Shown here in pieces: positions 61,685 through 64,000 of a DNA stretch of 64,000 bases. The first letter of the stretch is position 1; each line of letters opens with the position of its first letter. The DNA lies in the NCBI RefSeq assembly GCF_003668565.1, contig NZ_RCWJ01000002.1, positions 558,001-622,000 on the forward strand, read 5' to 3'. The translations under genes were made by a program, and so were the position numbers. Below the pieces are notes generated by a model. It had not been told where the DNA came from. It saw only the letters and a list, made by a program, of their open reading frames with translations, and made no database searches. Source of the DNA: Mycetocola zhadangensis. Its GTDB lineage: Bacteria; Actinomycetota; Actinomycetes; Actinomycetales; Microbacteriaceae.

Positions 61685-63030
61685 CGTGGAATCTCCTGGG
61701 TGGTGTGCTGCCTGGCAGGGCTCGGCGTTGCGTCGGCAACTGAAACTGTGTCTTCTGGGATCCGGGCGCGCACCAGGTAGCCACCTCGAACACGCGGGCC
61801 GAGCTCGAGGGTGCCACCGAGCGCGTCGACGCGTTCTTGCATGCCGACGTGGCCGAGCCCGCCCTGGCGCGGTTGGGATGGAACGGTTCCGGTGTTCGCC
61901 ACCTCCAGTTCGACGGCGTCGTCGAGGTAGCGCACCCGAACATCCGCGGTCGCCGTAGACCCGGCATACTTGCGGGCGTTGGTGAGCGCTTCCTGGGCAA
62001 TCCGGTAGAGGCTCAAGCGCACCAGCCCTGGCACCTCACGAGGTTTCCCAATGACCTCGAGGGTCGTCGGCAGGCCGGAGGCCGTGGAGTCTGCGATCAG
62101 AGCGTCGAGGGAGTCGAGGCCGAGCGTCGATGCGCTCGTTGAGGCGGAATCGTCGTCATGCTCCGTCTCCCTGAGGGTGTGCAGCAGCTTCTGCAGTTCG
62201 TCGATGGCTGTGCGTGCTCCGATTTCGACGTTCGCCAGTGCGTCCCGAGCCATCGCGGGGTTCGAGTCGAGCACGGTTCGGGCGGCGCCCGCCTGCACGC
62301 CCATCACCGACACGTGGTGGGCGACGACGTCGTGCAGTTCTCGGGCTATGCGCACCCGCTCGAGCGCGACGGCCTGCTGTTCGGTGCGCTCCCGCTCGTA
62401 TTCGAGCTCCGCCGTGCGGTACTCCAGCAGCGCCTTCTGCCGTGCCGAGCTGTATGACCGGTCGCCGAAGTAGTACGCGCCACCAAAGTAGAGCAGGTTT
62501 GTGAGGATCTGGATCATCAGGTAGGCCACGAGTGGCGAGAACGCGCCCACCCGTGAGAGCCCCTCGAGCGCGTCAGGGTCTGTGGTCTGCCGGAACATGG
62601 CGATCACCAGCCACCCGAGCATCGCGGCGATGATGACGGCCCGCACGAGCAGGGCGGTGCGCCGGTTGTCCACCCAGGCACCAACGGCGTACAACGCCAT
62701 GAACAGGGTGATGTTGCACATCAGCAGCTCAGGCACGTGCAGTTCACCGCCACAGATGAACGCGATCGACACGACGATGGCCACCGTGTTGGGGAACCGG
62801 CGGCGAAGCGCGAGCGGCAGGGTGATGAGTACGGCCCAGATCAGACTGAGCCACATCGGCGCCGGGTCATCGTAGAGACCGGCCACCTGGTAGAGCATGA
62901 GGCTGAACAGGGTGCCGATGAAGAGCACCACAGCGAGAATGACGTCGGCGCGCAACTGCCGTGGCGTGACCGTCGGCCGACGCCAGGCGGGGTCGTTCGG
63001 GTCGAGAGCGGGCACGAAGGTGGAAGTCAC
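61681..63030 (-). CDS. Sensor histidine kinase (DUF7134/DesK-like)
   Basis: 449 residues. Six or so helices occupy about 25-190, followed by a coiled-coil (YRTAELEYERERTEQQ), HisKA_3 with His 233 in RIARELHDVVAHHVSVMGV, and a HATPase_c domain (QEALTNARKYA, GGLGHVGMQERVDALGG). It is the partner of the regulator at 60995. The signal is unknown; few extracytoplasmic residues suggest membrane sensing. Confidence 0.9.
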   Translation of the reverse strand: MTSTFVPALDPNDPAWRRPTVTPRQLRADVILAVVLFIGTLFSLMLYQVAGLYDDPAPMWLSLIWAVLITLPLALRRRFPNTVAIVVSIAFICGGELHVPELLMCNITLFMALYAVGAWVDNRRTALLVRAVIIAAMLGWLVIAMFRQTTDPDALEGLSRVGAFSPLVAYLMIQILTNLLYFGGAYYFGDRSYSSARQKALLEYRTAELEYERERTEQQAVALERVRIARELHDVVAHHVSVMGVQAGAARTVLDSNPAMARDALANVEIGARTAIDELQKLLHTLRETEHDDDSASTSASTLGLDSLDALIADSTASGLPTTLEVIGKPREVPGLVRLSLYRIAQEALTNARKYAGSTATADVRVRYLDDAVELEVANTGTVPSQPRQGGLGHVGMQERVDALGGTLELGPRVRGGYLVRARIPEDTVSVADATPSPARQHTTQEIPR

Positions 63031-63093
63031 GGTTCCACGCTAGCGACCGGGAGTTGCTGCGGCATCCGTCGTGCGACGGAGTTCGGGGCGCAC

Positions 63094-63759
63094 CTAGGAC
63101 ATGTCCTGTGTGAGCACACGACGGAAGAAGGGGGCGGATGCCACGTCCGTGTCCCACAGACGCGTCACCTCGGTCGCCAGTTGCGATTCGAGGCCGTCGA
63201 GCGCACGGACGACGAAGACAGTGACGGATGCTGTCGGTGCGGACTTCTCGAATCCGTTCGCTATCGCACGCACCCAGGTTTCGGCTGCGGCCTTCGCGGC
63301 GGCGTAGTTCGCGCCGCCCGGCATCGGGTGGCCGAGGGTGGTGGTCGAGACGATGGCGAGCCGACCCGCGTGCGATTCGCGCAGGTCGTCGACGAACACC
63401 CGCGTGGTGTTACGGAGGGTGGTGACGATGCGGGAATGCAGGAACTCCCAGTCGTCATCGCTCTGGCCGGAGAGCCCACCGCCGCCGCGCCACCCGCCGA
63501 CGAGGTGGATGAGCCCGTCGACCGAACCGATCTCAGTGTGGATGCGTTCGCCCAACGCGACCACGTCGTCGAAGCTGGCCAGGTCATAAACCTGGCTTAT
63601 GGCATCCGGTACCTGCTCGGTCAACCGGGCCAGGCGCTCCTCATTGGAACCGACAGCGATCACCCGTGCGCCAGCCGCGGCCAGCTCACGGCAGACAGCA
63701 ACGCCTGCGGTGCTTGTGGCGCCGGCAACGAGCACGAGTTTTCCGGCAAGTGCGATCAT
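63094..63759 (-). CDS. Short-chain dehydrogenase/reductase
   Basis: 221 residues. The cofactor motif is VAGATSTAGVAVCRELAAAG (a variant TGxxxGxG) near residues 11-30. The catalytic Tyr-x3-Lys is YAAAK after GHPMPGGAN, and the Ser is in AIVSTTTLG. It lacks the C-terminal substrate lobe of longer SDRs. It is an oxidoreductase of unknown substrate. The gene is monocistronic and divergent from the Tat-exported protein at 63805. Confidence 0.82.
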   Translation of the reverse strand: MIALAGKLVLVAGATSTAGVAVCRELAAAGARVIAVGSNEERLARLTEQVPDAISQVYDLASFDDVVALGERIHTEIGSVDGLIHLVGGWRGGGGLSGQSDDDWEFLHSRIVTTLRNTTRVFVDDLRESHAGRLAIVSTTTLGHPMPGGANYAAAKAAAETWVRAIANGFEKSAPTASVTVFVVRALDGLESQLATEVTRLWDTDVASAPFFRRVLTQDMS

Positions 63760-63804
63760 GGCTCCATTCTGGCCGCGTGAGGCGGTGCCGTGCCAGAATC
63801 AACC

Positions 63805-64000
63805 ATGGAATCGCGGGAACGTGAGCCAGAACCGTCGTCGGGCGCATCGCGTCGCGACTTTTTCCGGGCGTCCGGCATCGCGGTTTCGGGGCTCGCGGTC
63901 GGCGGCCTCGCCGGTGCGGCCGTCGCGGCGAACGTCGGGACCGACCTGGGCTACACGCCGGTGCCCGCTCGGTCCGAACCCGGGTTCGATCACCTCGTCG
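63805..64000 (+). CDS. Tat-exported protein, N-terminal part; possibly phosphoesterase/phospholipase C family (partial)
   Basis: 65 codons to the window edge. The leader has the twin-arginine motif SRRDFFRASG at about residues 15-24, a hydrophobic Ala/Gly/Val stretch and Ala-rich cleavage region, so export in folded form is expected. The last residues, PGFDHLV, resemble the start of phospholipase C/acid phosphatase phosphoesterases (FDHLVVxMxENRSFD), but the deciding sequence lies outside the window. Confidence 0.6.
   Translation, partial: MESREREPEPSSGASRRDFFRASGIAVSGLAVGGLAGAAVAANVGTDLGYTPVPARSEPGFDHLV

Noticed and set aside
1-64000. CRISPR arrays, tRNA or rRNA genes, transposase or integrase genes
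   Set aside because: None seen: no regularly spaced repeats, no cloverleaf-like runs ending in CCA, and no transposase motifs among the convincing reading frames.

Overview
The window is high-GC DNA packed with genes on both strands and reads as a chromosomal segment of an actinobacterium, most likely a member of the Microbacteriaceae (Micrococcales). The pointers are a dnaK-grpE-dnaJ-hspR operon with HAIR operators, a clpS gene followed by a DUF2017 gene, an F420-dependent glucose-6-phosphate dehydrogenase, a DUF222/HNH protein behind an actinobacterial-type SOS box, several GTG/TTG starts, and NarL-type two-component pairs. I saw no rRNA, tRNA, CRISPR array, insertion sequence or prophage. 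No gene-free stretch exceeds 300 bases.

Layout. 1-2.3 kb: end of a ribose-type ABC importer (permease tail, binding lipoprotein) facing a ribokinase. 2.4-7.8 kb: an Atg22/UMF1-type MFS protein, then a PspC-domain sensor kinase/response regulator pair divergent from a PspC-domain membrane protein and a small membrane protein. 7.9-12 kb: the DnaK chaperone operon with its repressor HspR. 12-24.9 kb: a cluster of short repeats, a Pro/Gln-rich membrane protein, an rRNA-type methyltransferase, a RecQ-like helicase, an MBL hydrolase with Fgd, ClpS-DUF2017, a glycosyltransferase, a membrane protein with a partial duplicate of its own 3' part, and an ABC exporter divergent from a two-component system. 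24.9-36.2 kb: FMN monooxygenase, SOS-boxed DUF222/HNH protein, N-methyl amino acid oxidase, ClpB (without the N-domain, and with its own HAIR operator), nitroreductase, GntR-regulated ABC exporter, LLM oxidoreductase. 36.2-49.1 kb: exported FN3/ricin-type protein, acetyl-CoA synthetase, epimerase, FUSC protein, amino-acid permease, threonine aldolase, NatAB-like exporter, MFS transporter.

49.2-61.0 kb is the most unusual part: a single-direction operon of a LacI regulator, two sugar permeases, a binding lipoprotein, two different ADP-ribosylglycohydrolase-family proteins, a PfkB kinase, a barrel-plus-FGE-fold fusion, a class III CoA-transferase and a CitE/HpcH-type lyase. Most of these genes overlap by 4 bases. 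Together they look like an uptake and breakdown route for a ribosylated or otherwise glycosylated compound in which both the sugar and the acid aglycone are used. I do not recognise it as a described pathway. The window ends with another two-component pair, a short-chain dehydrogenase and the start of a Tat-exported protein.

Regulatory logic readable in the DNA: HspR/HAIR sites at dnaK and clpB share the same -10/operator arrangement; a LexA-type box covers the -35 region of a probably leaderless DUF222/HNH gene; a GntR (YtrA-type) operator overlaps a clear promoter; a LacI-type operator precedes the catabolic operon; hairpins sit next to both sugar-binding-protein genes.
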